Shown here piece by piece: positions 17,986-25,410 of a DNA stretch of 64,000 bases (its first letter is position 1; every line of letters starts with the position of its first letter). This DNA comes from Deinococcus sp. JMULE3 (lineage in GTDB: Bacteria; Deinococcota; Deinococci; Deinococcales; Deinococcaceae). The DNA lies in contig NZ_SGWE01000004.1 in assembly GCF_013337115.1 (NCBI RefSeq), positions 1,064,001 through 1,128,000 of the forward strand, read 5' to 3'. The notes under the pieces were generated by a model. The model had not been told where the DNA came from and did not search any database. It was given only the letters and a program-made list of their open reading frames with translations. The position numbers and the translations under genes were made by a program.

Positions 17986-19281
17986 TCAGCGGGGGCGCAG
18001 GTGGTAGAGCTCCAGGCCCAGCATGGTGCGCGGCGCGAAGCCCTTCCAGGCGGCGGCCCCGCTGGCGTTTGCGGCGATGGGCGTGGGGACGTTCAGGTAC
18101 GCGGCGGCGCCCGCGTCGCCCTTCAGGTTCAGGTTCAGGAACGCGGTCACGAAGTGCTGGTTGATGTTGTTCAGGCGGGCGCTGTCCCACACGGGGTCGG
18201 CGTAGTGTTCGTGGTCCGCGAAGCTCAGGTCCGGCAGGGTGGGCGCGGGGTTCGGGGCGATGTTGTGCCGGGCGTTCTGGTACACCAGCAGGTACCGGTC
18301 GGCGTTCACGGCGTTCTCGAAGAGCGGTTTGACACCTTCCTCGAAGCCGGACACGTCGTCGTGGTCGCCGACGACGAACAGGGTGGGGACCTTCAGGCCT
18401 TCCAGGCCCCTGGCGTCCCAGAAACCGTACTCCCCGGTGGGGACGCCCAGGCCGCGCGCGGCGCTGGGGCCGCCCCACGGGGCGAAGGCGACGGCGGCGC
18501 GGATGCGCGGGTCCGGCGTGAACGCGCCGGTCTGGCGGGGGGTCAGGGTCCCGCCGGGCAGCAGCGCGGCGACCTTGGGGGCGTACCCGGCCCCGGCGGC
18601 GTTCAGCGCGCCGTACCCGCCCATGGAGTACCCGATCACGGCGGTGCGGCTGGCGTTCACGACGCCGCTCAGCGGGGAGCCGCTGCCGGGCGCGCCGAGC
18701 TTGGCAAGCTGGTCGAGGGTGAAGTTGATGTCCGGCGCGCGGTTCACCAGGGTGCTGTTGAACGGTCCGCGGTTGTCGTGGGTGCTGTCGGTGTGGTCGA
18801 TGGCCGCCACGACGTACCCGCGGCTGGCGAGGTGCTCGGTGAGGTACGACATCAGGACGCGGCTGCCGGTGTACCCGTGCGACACGATCACCAGCGGGAA
18901 CGCCTGCCCGCTCAGGGGCTTGGCGTCGCGCGCGGCGCGGCCGTCGAAGGTGAAGGCCTTGCCGCTGGTCAGGGTGTCCGTGTAGGTCACGGCTTCCCTG
19001 GCGCCCTTCGCGGTGGGGTACCAGACCTCCACGGTCAGGCGGCGGTCGGCGCGCGGCACTGCTCCGCCCTGGGGCGCGCGGGCGAGGTCCGGCTGGCCCG
19101 GGTTGACCAGCGTGACGGTGCGGACGCCCACCGCGAAGCTGCCGCGCGCGGCGAGTTCCGGGGCGTCGGGGCGGGCGTCGCCGGGCAGGAACGGCGCGGC
19201 GGTCTGGGGGGTCTGGGCGGCGTGGGCGGGATCGGCAGCGGTCATCAGGGTCAAGCTAAGGCACAGGGCGAGTCGGCGCAT
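17986..19281 (-). CDS. Secreted alpha/beta hydrolase
   Basis: This 431-residue exported hydrolase of the platelet-activating-factor acetylhydrolase/dienelactone hydrolase type has an N-terminal signal peptide (MRRLALCLSLTLMTAADPAHA). The nucleophile elbow is GYSMGGYGA. Upstream is the oxyanion region VIVSHGYTGSR with a nearby DHTDSTHDN segment. Downstream are VGDHDDVSG (acid) and FADHEHY (histidine candidate). The start at 19281 is supported by CGGAGGA before the ATG and by the signal peptide. It is followed one base later by the 82-aa gene. An esterase or lipase role outside the cytoplasm is likely; the substrate is unknown. Confidence 0.87.
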   Translation of the reverse strand: MRRLALCLSLTLMTAADPAHAAQTPQTAAPFLPGDARPDAPELAARGSFAVGVRTVTLVNPGQPDLARAPQGGAVPRADRRLTVEVWYPTAKGAREAVTYTDTLTSGKAFTFDGRAARDAKPLSGQAFPLVIVSHGYTGSRVLMSYLTEHLASRGYVVAAIDHTDSTHDNRGPFNSTLVNRAPDINFTLDQLAKLGAPGSGSPLSGVVNASRTAVIGYSMGGYGALNAAGAGYAPKVAALLPGGTLTPRQTGAFTPDPRIRAAVAFAPWGGPSAARGLGVPTGEYGFWDARGLEGLKVPTLFVVGDHDDVSGFEEGVKPLFENAVNADRYLLVYQNARHNIAPNPAPTLPDLSFADHEHYADPVWDSARLNNINQHFVTAFLNLNLKGDAGAAAYLNVPTPIAANASGAAAWKGFAPRTMLGLELYHLRPR

Positions 19282-19328
19282 GGGGTGTTCCTCCGGGGGT
19301 GGCGGAATCGCGCGGGGCGTTTCCGGTG

Positions 19329-19463
19329 ATACGAACTCCGGTTGAAATGTTTGCAAAAACGTTCAACCCGAGCGGATGCGAGAAGGAGCAAAGCGGGTTC
19401 CGGACGTGGAGTTAACAGATCGGTGGTGTTCCGATCTGTTGACGAAACAGACGGAATCCGCAT
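19329..19463 (-). repeat. Family A dispersed repeat, copy 4
   Basis: Inverted orientation: ATACGAACTCCGG at the left, GGAATCCGCAT at the right. It contains AACGTT-type hairpin arms near the left end and the AACGAAACAGACG block near the right end. It separates the hydrolase leader from the 93-aa gene. Confidence 0.82.
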
Positions 19464-19487
19464 GAGGGGTGTTCCGGTCAGGGGCGT

Positions 19488-19769
19488 TCAGCGGCTGCGG
19501 TCGCGGAGGTACTCGTCCCGGACGTGGCGCAGCAGTTCGGCGCGGCTGGCCTGCGGGTCGCGGCGGCGCTGCGCGGTCACGCCCCGCTCGATCGCGCCGC
19601 GGTTGCCGCGCGTCAGGCGCAGGAGTTCCTCCTCCAGTGCCCGTTCGGCGCGCGTGCCGCTGCCCTGCGCCCGGCCCGACCGGGGGCCACCCCGGCGCAG
19701 GCCCCGCGTGAAGTGCAGCAGCGCCCATACGAACGCAGTCAGCAGCAGGATCAGCAGCAGCGCGTCCAT
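19488..19769 (-). CDS. Small membrane-anchored protein, 93 aa
   Basis: This 93-residue protein has one N-terminal membrane helix (MDALLLILLLTAFVWALLHF). A strongly basic, Arg-rich cytosolic tail follows, with a helical end (SRAELLRHVRDEYLRDRSR). I do not recognise a family. It starts 8 bases after the stop codon of the DinB-family gene, so the two form an operon. The basic tail could contact nucleic acid or lipid head groups, but this is speculation. Confidence 0.65.
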   Translation of the reverse strand: MDALLLILLLTAFVWALLHFTRGLRRGGPRSGRAQGSGTRAERALEEELLRLTRGNRGAIERGVTAQRRRDPQASRAELLRHVRDEYLRDRSR

Positions 19770-19777
19770 GCGGGGCC

Positions 19778-20230
19778 TCAGCCCATCTTGATGAACATGG
19801 GGGGTTTCACGCCGATCATGCGGGCCATCAGCCACACCTGCCCCTTGTGGTGCGCCTCGTGCGTGATGATCGTGTCGATCAGCGCCGCGACCGGCATCTC
19901 GCGGCCCCCGAAGGCGGGCACGCGGCGGGACAGGTCCTCGTCGGACAGGGCGCTGATGGCGCTCAGGGCGCGTTCCTGCGAGTCCCACAGGCGGCCGCGC
20001 GCCTCGGTCAGCGTGGCGCTCGGCTCGGGCATCGCGCCGGGCGCCTGGCCCTGCACCATGTTCAGGAAGCGGTCGGCGCTGGCGGACAGGTGATCGGACA
20101 GCCCGATGAAGCTCATGCCGCCGTCCCACGCGGCGAACGTGCCCTGATCCTCGGGCAGCTGCTCGAGGAGGTCGAGCAGGGCGGAACGGTGGGCCTGGAA
20201 GGTGCGGGCAAGGACGGCGCTGCGGTTCAT
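19778..20230 (-). CDS. DinB family protein
   Basis: This 150-residue four-helix-bundle protein belongs to the DinB/YfiT-like family, whose members often bind a divalent metal through three histidines. Candidate ligands are the His of GLSDHLSAS and the two in ITHEAHHKGQ, the last being the classic HxxxHxxH-like helix. Deinococcus has an expanded set of such proteins, many stress-induced. The start at 20230 is supported by a TATGCT -10 box 7 bases upstream (leaderless). It heads an operon with the 93-aa membrane protein. Possible activities include thiol transfer; the true substrate is unknown. Confidence 0.87.
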   Translation of the reverse strand: MNRSAVLARTFQAHRSALLDLLEQLPEDQGTFAAWDGGMSFIGLSDHLSASADRFLNMVQGQAPGAMPEPSATLTEARGRLWDSQERALSAISALSDEDLSRRVPAFGGREMPVAALIDTIITHEAHHKGQVWLMARMIGVKPPMFIKMG

Positions 20231-20353
20231 GACCGGCAGCATACCCAGCCGCGCGGCGCGGCGTGCGCGCAACCCGCCGGGGACCGGGGAACACTCACGT
20301 TTCCTTCAGCGCTCCTCACGCAGCGTCAGCCCGCGTGGCGAACAGTGAAGGGC

Positions 20354-20905
20354 ATGACCCTGCGATTCCTGCTGACCGCTGCCGTCCTCACGTCCTCGCT
20401 GGCCCAGGCGCAGACGACGATCTTCAACATTCCCGCCCTGCCGCCCCGCAGCAGCGCGCCCGCCACCCCGGCCCCGGCCAGCCCGGCCCCCATGGCGAGC
20501 AGCCTCCCCATGACGCTGCCCATGCTGGGCCTGGCGCACAGCGCGAACCTCAGCGGCCCCGGCAGCCTGCGCGCCGGGGAGGCCACCACCTGGACGTTCA
20601 CGCTGTCGAACCTGGACGAGCAGACCATCGACCTGCAGCACGGAGCGTGCGACGTGCGCTTCGAGGTTCTGGACGCCGCCGGGAAGGTCGTGCGCGCCAA
20701 CCCCACGAACACCGTGTGCACCATGCAGCTGGTCATGACGGACGTCGCGCCCGGCGAGACGATGGACGTGCAGGACATCCGCTGGGACGGCCGCAACAGC
20801 GCCGGACGCGCCCTGCCCGCCGGGGAGTACACCATCCGCGCGGTGTTCAGCGGGGCGGGCGTGCGGATCATGGCCGAGGAGTTCCCGGTCACCATCGAGA
20901 ACTGA
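20354..20905 (+). CDS. Secreted BsuPI-domain protein
   Basis: This 183-residue exported protein has a signal peptide (MTLRFLLTAAVLTSSLAQAQ), a Pro/Ala-rich spacer to about residue 55, and a BsuPI-type beta-sandwich domain (about 65-182). That domain is known from a Bacillus intracellular proteinase inhibitor. Recognisable parts are TWTFTLSNLDEQTIDLQ, RFEVLDAAGKVV and the ending PAGEYTIRAVF. Two cysteines (HGACDV, NTVCTM) could form a disulphide. The inhibitor role is only a family association. The gene is followed by a terminator shared with the convergent acetyltransferase. Confidence 0.8.
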   Translation: MTLRFLLTAAVLTSSLAQAQTTIFNIPALPPRSSAPATPAPASPAPMASSLPMTLPMLGLAHSANLSGPGSLRAGEATTWTFTLSNLDEQTIDLQHGACDVRFEVLDAAGKVVRANPTNTVCTMQLVMTDVAPGETMDVQDIRWDGRNSAGRALPAGEYTIRAVFSGAGVRIMAEEFPVTIEN

Positions 20906-20919
20906 AGCGGGACAGAAGA

Positions 20920-20954
20920 GGGGCGCGGCGGAGTTCTCTCCCCGCGCCCCTTCG
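20920..20954. terminator. Shared terminator between convergent genes
   Basis: GGGGCGCGG (20920-20928) pairs with CCGCGCCCC (20942-20950), followed by TTCG. It lies between the BsuPI-domain gene and the acetyltransferase gene. Confidence 0.7.
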
Positions 20955-20959
20955 CTGTG

Positions 20960-21547
20960 TCAGCCGCGCAGCCGGGCGAGTTTCACGCTGTCCCAGCGCT
21001 GCCCCGCCCACGCGCGGGCCTGGGGGATGCGGGCGCACTCGTGGAAGCCCACGCGGGCCGCCGCGCGGATCATGCGTTCGTTGCCGCCCCAGGTGGTCAG
21101 CGTCAGGACGTGCGCGTCCGTCTCCGCGAACGTCGCTGCCGCCCACAGGTCCAGCGCCCGCGTGCCCAGCCCGCCACCCCAGTGCCCCGGGTCGAAGATC
21201 AGGATGCCCAGCTCCCACCACCCTCCGCCCGCCGGGGCTTCCTCGGCGCGGCTGACCTGCCCGATACACGCGCCGTCCAGCGCGATCACCCGCAGGTTGG
21301 GGCTGACGGGGCGGGCCAGGGTCTGCTCGCGGTAGGTCTCGAAGGGCAGCGGCTCCGGCTGTCCGGTGTGGAAGTACGGGGCGTCCCAGCGCTGCCACTC
21401 GGGGTCCCGCTCGGCGTGCATCCAGCGCCAGAGGACCGGCAGGTCGTCCGGGAGGCGCCCACGCAGGGTCAGGCCGGGCAGGGTCAGGCCGGGCAGGGTC
21501 AGGTCAGGCAGGGTCAACCCGTGAGTGGCCCCGGCCCGGCCGCTCAC
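20960..21547 (-). CDS. GNAT family acetyltransferase
   Basis: This 195-residue GNAT-type N-acetyltransferase resembles the ribosomal-protein alanine acetyltransferase (RimJ/RimL) group. Acetyl-CoA-binding features are ELGILIFDPGHWGGGLGTRAL, and the family's closing motif is NERMIRAAARVGFHE. Residues about 11-31 are a run of pentapeptide repeats (LTLPD, LTLPG, LTLPG, LTLRG) made by tandem 15-base repeats in the DNA. The GTG start overlaps the stop codon of the upstream lipoprotein gene by 4 bases, so the two are coupled. The acceptor substrate is unknown. Confidence 0.85.
   Translation of the reverse strand: MSGRAGATHGLTLPDLTLPGLTLPGLTLRGRLPDDLPVLWRWMHAERDPEWQRWDAPYFHTGQPEPLPFETYREQTLARPVSPNLRVIALDGACIGQVSRAEEAPAGGGWWELGILIFDPGHWGGGLGTRALDLWAAATFAETDAHVLTLTTWGGNERMIRAAARVGFHECARIPQARAWAGQRWDSVKLARLRG
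21463..21520 (-). repeat. 15-base tandem repeat inside acetyltransferase gene
   Basis: The unit GCAGGGTCAGGCCGG occurs twice exactly (21463-21492), then a variant and a partial copy. On the coding strand it encodes the LTLPG pentapeptide run. Confidence 0.85.
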
Positions 21548-22074
21548 CAGTCGGCCCGCACGCGGTACTGACCGCTGACGGTCACGTTGCCCAGGTTCGC
21601 GCTGAACTCTCCGTCCCGCCCGGCGGTCCACGGCAGCGTGAACATGCCGCTGCGGGTGCCCTGTGCCGGGCCGATCAGACTGACGGGCGGCGCGCCGCCC
21701 TCGCCCGGCAGGGTGACCAGCACGAACGTCCGGGGGGCCTGAGGTGCAGGCGTGACGGTCACGTTCCGGTACTGCACGGGCTGCCCGGCGGGCGCGACGT
21801 TCGCCTGCACCGTCTGCGGCCCGGCAGGGTCCGCGCCGATCACGATCAGGGTCAGGGTGGCCTGCCCGTCGGTGCTGCGGCAGGTCAGCGCGACCTCGCG
21901 GTCCAGCGTGACGGTCTGACCGCTGCGGCGGGCGTCCTCGACCGGATTGCAGGCGAACTGGAAGGTGCCCTGCGGGCCGCGCGCGGTGGCGCTGAGCTGC
22001 GCGTCGCTGGCGCGGATCACGGTCGGCGCGCACGCGCACAGGGCCAGCAGGGGCAGAACAGAGAGGAGTCGCAT
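21544..22074 (-). CDS. Hypothetical lipoprotein, 176 aa
   Basis: This 176-residue exported protein has a lipoprotein-like signal (MRLLSVLPLLALCACAP, modified Cys probably in LCAC). The mature part is all beta by pattern, with two further Cys (FACNP, ALTCRS) that could pair. I do not recognise a family. A TACGCT -10 box 7 bases before the ATG at 22074 suggests a leaderless message. It is coupled by a 4-base overlap to the GNAT gene, and divergent from the TelA-type gene. Confidence 0.75.
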   Translation of the reverse strand: MRLLSVLPLLALCACAPTVIRASDAQLSATARGPQGTFQFACNPVEDARRSGQTVTLDREVALTCRSTDGQATLTLIVIGADPAGPQTVQANVAPAGQPVQYRNVTVTPAPQAPRTFVLVTLPGEGGAPPVSLIGPAQGTRSGMFTLPWTAGRDGEFSANLGNVTVSGQYRVRADW

Positions 22075-22214
22075 GGACAGCAGCGTAGCGCCGCGCCCAC
22101 CGCGCCGCTGCCGCACCTGCACACGGTCACGGGTGCCCCGCCTTCGCTGGCCCCCGGCGGGATGCGCCTTTTGCCGGATGCAACCCGGCCCGCGGGGGGC
22201 GCGTAATGGGGGGC

Positions 22215-23435
22215 ATGAGTGATGGAACCCCCGGACCGCTGACGCCGCCCGATTCGATGCTGAAAGCGCCGGAGGCCGTCCCGAGCGTGCAGCCCGTGCA
22301 GGCGCCCGAGATGGTGCCCCTGTCCCCCGAGGACCGCGCGCGGCTGGAGGCGATGGCGCAGGCCTTCGCACAGGACGTCCTGAGTGCGGGGGCGCACAGC
22401 CCGGAATTCAAACGCAAACTGGACGCCGTGCACGAACTGGGCCTGCCCGAGCAGCGCGCCGCCGCGCAGAGCAGCAACCGCATGCTGGACCGCCCGCTGC
22501 GCGCCACGCGGGCCGGGGCACTCGCGGAGGGCAGCGACATCCTGCGCGGCCTGACCGACCTGCGCCGCACCGTCGAGGACCTCGACCCCAGCCGCGCGCC
22601 CACGCCCCGCCGCCTGTTCGGGAAGCTGCCCGGCGGGAAGAAGGTGCAGAACCACCTCGACCGCTACCAGAGCGCGCAGTCGCACCTGAACGGCATCCTG
22701 GAGGCGCTGTACCGCGGGCAGGACGAACTGCGGCGCGACAACGCCACCATCGAGACCGAGAAGGTCCACCTGTGGGACACCATGCAGAAACTCCGGCAGT
22801 ACGCGCACGTCGGCAAAGCCGTGGACGAGGCCCTGACCCGCCGCCTGACCGAGTTGCAGGTCACCGACCCGGAGAAGGCCCGCATGGTCAGCGAGGAACT
22901 GCTGTTCGCCGTGCGGCAGCGCGTCACGGACCTCCTGACGCAGCTGGCCGTGAGCATCCAGGGGTACCTCGCGCTGGATCTCGTGCGGCGCAACAACATG
23001 GAACTCATCAAGGGCGTGGACCGCGCCACGACCACCACCGTCAGCGCCCTGAAGACCGCGCTGATGGTCTCTCAGGCGCTCGGGACGCAGCAGGCGGTAC
23101 TGGGTCAGGTCACGGCACTGAACGACACGACCGGGCGCATGATCGGCTCGACCGCGCAGCTCCTGAAGCAGCAGAGCACCGAGATCCAGCGGCAGGCGGG
23201 CAGCGCCACCGTGGACCCGCAGATCATCCAGGCGGCGTTCCGGGACGTGTACGGCGCGCTGGACGCCATCAGCGCGTACCGCACGCAGGCCCTGGACCGC
23301 TTCCGTGAGACGATGACGGTACTGGACAAGGAGGTCGCGCAGGCGCAGACGTACCTGGACCGCGAGCGCCAGAACGCCGCGCGGGAAGTCGCGCAGGGCC
23401 TGAACGTCACCGAGAAGGGTGACCTGAAACTCTGA
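22215..23435 (+). CDS. Toxic anion resistance protein, TelA/KlaA family
   Basis: This 406-residue protein belongs to the TelA family (PF05816) associated with tellurite and other stress resistance. It is soluble and almost entirely helical. Family blocks are LFGKLPGGKKVQNHLDRYQSAQ, HLWDTMQKLRQYA, DLLTQLAVSIQGYLALDLVRRNN and NLxLIKGVDRATTTTVSAL-like ELIKGVDRATTTTVSALKTA. A G-rich tract precedes this ATG; an ATG 9 bases earlier (22206) is possible. TelA proteins are often found with TerD-type systems, but none is visible here. The molecular role is not established. Confidence 0.9.
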   Translation: MSDGTPGPLTPPDSMLKAPEAVPSVQPVQAPEMVPLSPEDRARLEAMAQAFAQDVLSAGAHSPEFKRKLDAVHELGLPEQRAAAQSSNRMLDRPLRATRAGALAEGSDILRGLTDLRRTVEDLDPSRAPTPRRLFGKLPGGKKVQNHLDRYQSAQSHLNGILEALYRGQDELRRDNATIETEKVHLWDTMQKLRQYAHVGKAVDEALTRRLTELQVTDPEKARMVSEELLFAVRQRVTDLLTQLAVSIQGYLALDLVRRNNMELIKGVDRATTTTVSALKTALMVSQALGTQQAVLGQVTALNDTTGRMIGSTAQLLKQQSTEIQRQAGSATVDPQIIQAAFRDVYGALDAISAYRTQALDRFRETMTVLDKEVAQAQTYLDRERQNAAREVAQGLNVTEKGDLKL

Positions 23436-24245
23436 ACGCGCTGCAGGGACCGGACCGGGAGGATGTCCTGGCGTGGCTCGCGGCCCGCTGGGCGGCCCTT
23501 CCGGCGCACCCCGTCGCGCGGGTGGCGGTGGACGGCGTGGACGGAGCGGGCAAGACCACCCTGGCCGACGAACTGGCCGGGCAGGTGCGGGCGCTGGGGC
23601 GGCCCGTCATCCGCGTGAGCATCGACGGCTTTCACCAGCCCCGCGCGGCCCGGTACGCGCGGGGGCGCACGTCACCGGAGGGCTTCTACCGCGACTCGTA
23701 CGATCTGACAGCGCTGGTGCGCGAGGTGCTCTCTCCCCTGTCGCCCGGCGGGACCCTGCGCTACCGCCCGCAGGTGTTCGACGTGACCCGCGACGAACCC
23801 GTGCCCAGCCCGGACCTGGTGGCCGAGCCGGGCAGCCTCCTGATCGTGGACGGGCTGTTCCTGCACCGCCCGGACCTGCGCGACTGGTGGGATGACTCAC
23901 AGCGGTTTTCGGGTGTGTTGCGGGGTTCCCAGCACACCTGAAACGAGCGGAGCGAGAAGCCGTCAACATCAGCGGTTGGAAGTGGAGTTGAAGGGCGTGC
24001 CCTTGGCCTTTCAACGGAACTGGAAACCGCTGTCGGTGTTCCTGCGCGTGCCGTTCGCGGTGTCGGTGCCGCGTGGCGCGGCGCGCGGGCCGGGCTACGG
24101 CTCGCCCGACCCGGCGGCGGACAGCAACCGCCGCTACGTGGCAGGCAACGAACTGTACTTCCGCGAGGCGGACCCCGAAGCGCGGGCGGGCGTGGTGCTG
24201 GACTACACCGACCTGAACGCCCCCAGGGTAGTCACGAGCCGATGA
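23432..24245 (+). pseudogene. udk: Uridine kinase, disrupted by a family B repeat
   Basis: The left part (to 23896) encodes a uridine-kinase-like P-loop protein: VDGVDGAGKTTLADELAG, VSIDGFHQPR, FYRDSYDL, and LIVDGLFLHRPDL up to WWDDS. The right part (from 24035) continues the same protein: VFLRVPFAVSVPRGAARGPGYG and RYVAGNELYFREADP, stopping at 24243-24245. Between them lies a 134-base repeat, with TC on both sides, that shifts the frame and adds an early stop at 23939-23941. Removing the repeat and one TC rejoins D-S-V-F-L exactly. The N-terminus is uncertain: the frame is open back to the stop codon of the TelA-type gene, but the first plausible start is GTG 23522 or a CTG near 23432. Confidence 0.85.
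23899..24032 (-). mobile_element. Family B small repeat (MITE-like) inside udk
   Basis: It begins ACAGCGGTTTTC and ends GGAAACCGCTG, giving terminal inverted repeats of about 11 bases, flanked by TC at 23897-23898 and 24033-24034. It has no coding capacity. Its reverse complement matches 57092-57227 closely over the first 100 bases or so. Confidence 0.85.
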
Positions 24246-24254
24246 ATACAGTCG

Positions 24255-24282
24255 GGGGCCGCCTCCAGTTGATGGCGGCCCC
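24255..24282. terminator. Shared terminator hairpin
   Basis: GGGGCCGCC (24255-24263) pairs with GGCGGCCCC (24274-24282), between the convergent udk pseudogene and the DUF1540 gene. Confidence 0.65.
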
Positions 24283-24295
24283 TGATCGTGGGTGT

Positions 24296-24478
24296 TCAGT
24301 GCTGGTCGGCGCTGACGCTCTGGGTGTCGCTCATGTCGTCGGCGGGGCTGAAGGTCATGCACTGGGCGGCCTGGCCGCTCATGCTGATCTCGACCTGCCC
24401 GGCGGTGCAGTTCATGTCGTCGTTGAAGCGGCAGGTGGTGGCGTCGCAGCGGCTGACCATGCTCTTGTCGTCGTTCAT
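24296..24478 (-). CDS. DUF1540 cysteine-rich small protein
   Basis: This 60-residue protein carries the DUF1540 motif with four cysteines: SRCDATTCRFNDDMNC, then a spacer and QCMTF. The Asn after the second Cys and the spacing to the last Cys match the family, which is thought to bind metal. The tail is acidic (PADDMSDTQSVSADQH). GGAGG lies before the ATG at 24478. The gene is monocistronic and convergent with the broken udk. The function of DUF1540 proteins is not known. Confidence 0.85.
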   Translation of the reverse strand: MNDDKSMVSRCDATTCRFNDDMNCTAGQVEISMSGQAAQCMTFSPADDMSDTQSVSADQH

Positions 24479-24559
24479 GTGGGCCTCCGTGACCGTCAGC
24501 GTGCCTGCCCCGGCGCGGGGGGAACGTGAGGCCCGCTGCAAGGTGAAGGGAGGCTTCAA

Positions 24560-24582
24560 AACCGGAGTGCACCGCTCCGGTT
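24560..24582. other. Intergenic palindromic hairpin
   Basis: AACCGGAG (24560-24567) pairs with CTCCGGTT (24575-24582) around a 7-base loop, upstream of the DUF1540 gene and outside the adjacent family A repeat. The role is unknown. Confidence 0.4.
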
Positions 24583-24676
24583 GCGCGGTATCAGGGCGTG
24601 GAGGCCGTCCTGATCGGGGTCCAGTCCCGCGCAGGCAGCCGGACCTGGGGCGACGAGCCTCAGCGCACACTCACTC

Positions 24677-24811
24677 GTACGGATTCCGTCTGTTTCGTTA
24701 ACAACCCGGAAGGGCACCGGGTTGCCAACTCCACGCCCGGAACCCGTTTCTCTCCTTCTCGCATCCGCTCGGGTTGAAAGATTTTGCAAACCTTTCAACC
24801 GGAGTTCTTAT
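24677..24811 (+). repeat. Family A dispersed repeat, copy 5
   Basis: It begins GTACGGATTCCG and ends CCGGAGTTCTTAT, with the shared CGTCTGTTTCGTTAACAACC block and a right-end hairpin (GGTTGAAAG/CTTTCAACC). As in copy 2, its last T is part of the stop codon of the neighbouring minus-strand gene. Confidence 0.85.
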
Positions 24812-25317
24812 CAGTTGAGCAGTGTGGCGCGGATGCCCTGGGCGCAGGCGACGCGGTGCGCGATCTGCGCGGCGTCCAGTTCGCCGTGTTCGCGCAGTCC
24901 GGCGGCGATGACCTGCACCTCGCTCCAGGCGCGGCGCAGCCTCGCGCGGGCGCGGCCCTGCAGGACGTTCAGGTACGCGTCGAGGGTCTCGCGTTCGTCG
25001 GGGTCGGTCAGGGCGCAGTCCAGCAGCATGCGCGCGTCGCGTCCGGTGGTGGGGGCGGGCGTGCCGGTCAGGGCGGCGGCCTCGCGGGCGGCCAGGGCGA
25101 CCATGACGACGTCCTCGGCCAGGGCGCGGTTCAGGCGCAGCGCGGCGGGGTCGGGCGCGCAGGTGTACGTGACGCCGCTCAGGGTGACGCGTTCCAGGCG
25201 CAGTGGGGCGCGGGGGTGGGTGTGCGCCAGGTAGGTCTCGGCGGCCCAGGTCAGCGCGGAGGTTCCGGCGTCGGGGGCGGTGTCGGGCGCGTGGAGGGTG
25301 AGGTGGGGGCTGGTCAT
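24811..25317 (-). CDS. Hypothetical protein, 168 aa
   Basis: This 168-residue soluble protein is unrecognised. The N-terminal third is mixed, with one Cys in TYTCAPDP; the rest is strongly helical (NRALAEDVVMVALAAREAAAL, ETLDAYLNVLQGRARARLRRAW). AGGATT just precedes the ATG. It lies between the ABC-F gene and family A repeat copy 5, which overlaps its stop codon. No function can be assigned. Confidence 0.7.
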   Translation of the reverse strand: MTSPHLTLHAPDTAPDAGTSALTWAAETYLAHTHPRAPLRLERVTLSGVTYTCAPDPAALRLNRALAEDVVMVALAAREAAALTGTPAPTTGRDARMLLDCALTDPDERETLDAYLNVLQGRARARLRRAWSEVQVIAAGLREHGELDAAQIAHRVACAQGIRATLLN

Positions 25318-25410
25318 AATCCTGACGTCCGGACTCAGGATAGGGCGGGGGACGTGAGACGCATGACCCGCTGTCCAGAACAGTGGGACCCCGCCATCAG
25401 GCGCCCGGGG

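Noticed and set aside
20960..22039. A 359-codon minus frame that would fuse a long Arg-rich N-terminus to the acetyltransferase
   Set aside because: The upstream part is the wrong frame of the lipoprotein gene; the GTG at 21547 with a GTGA overlap gives a normal GNAT length.
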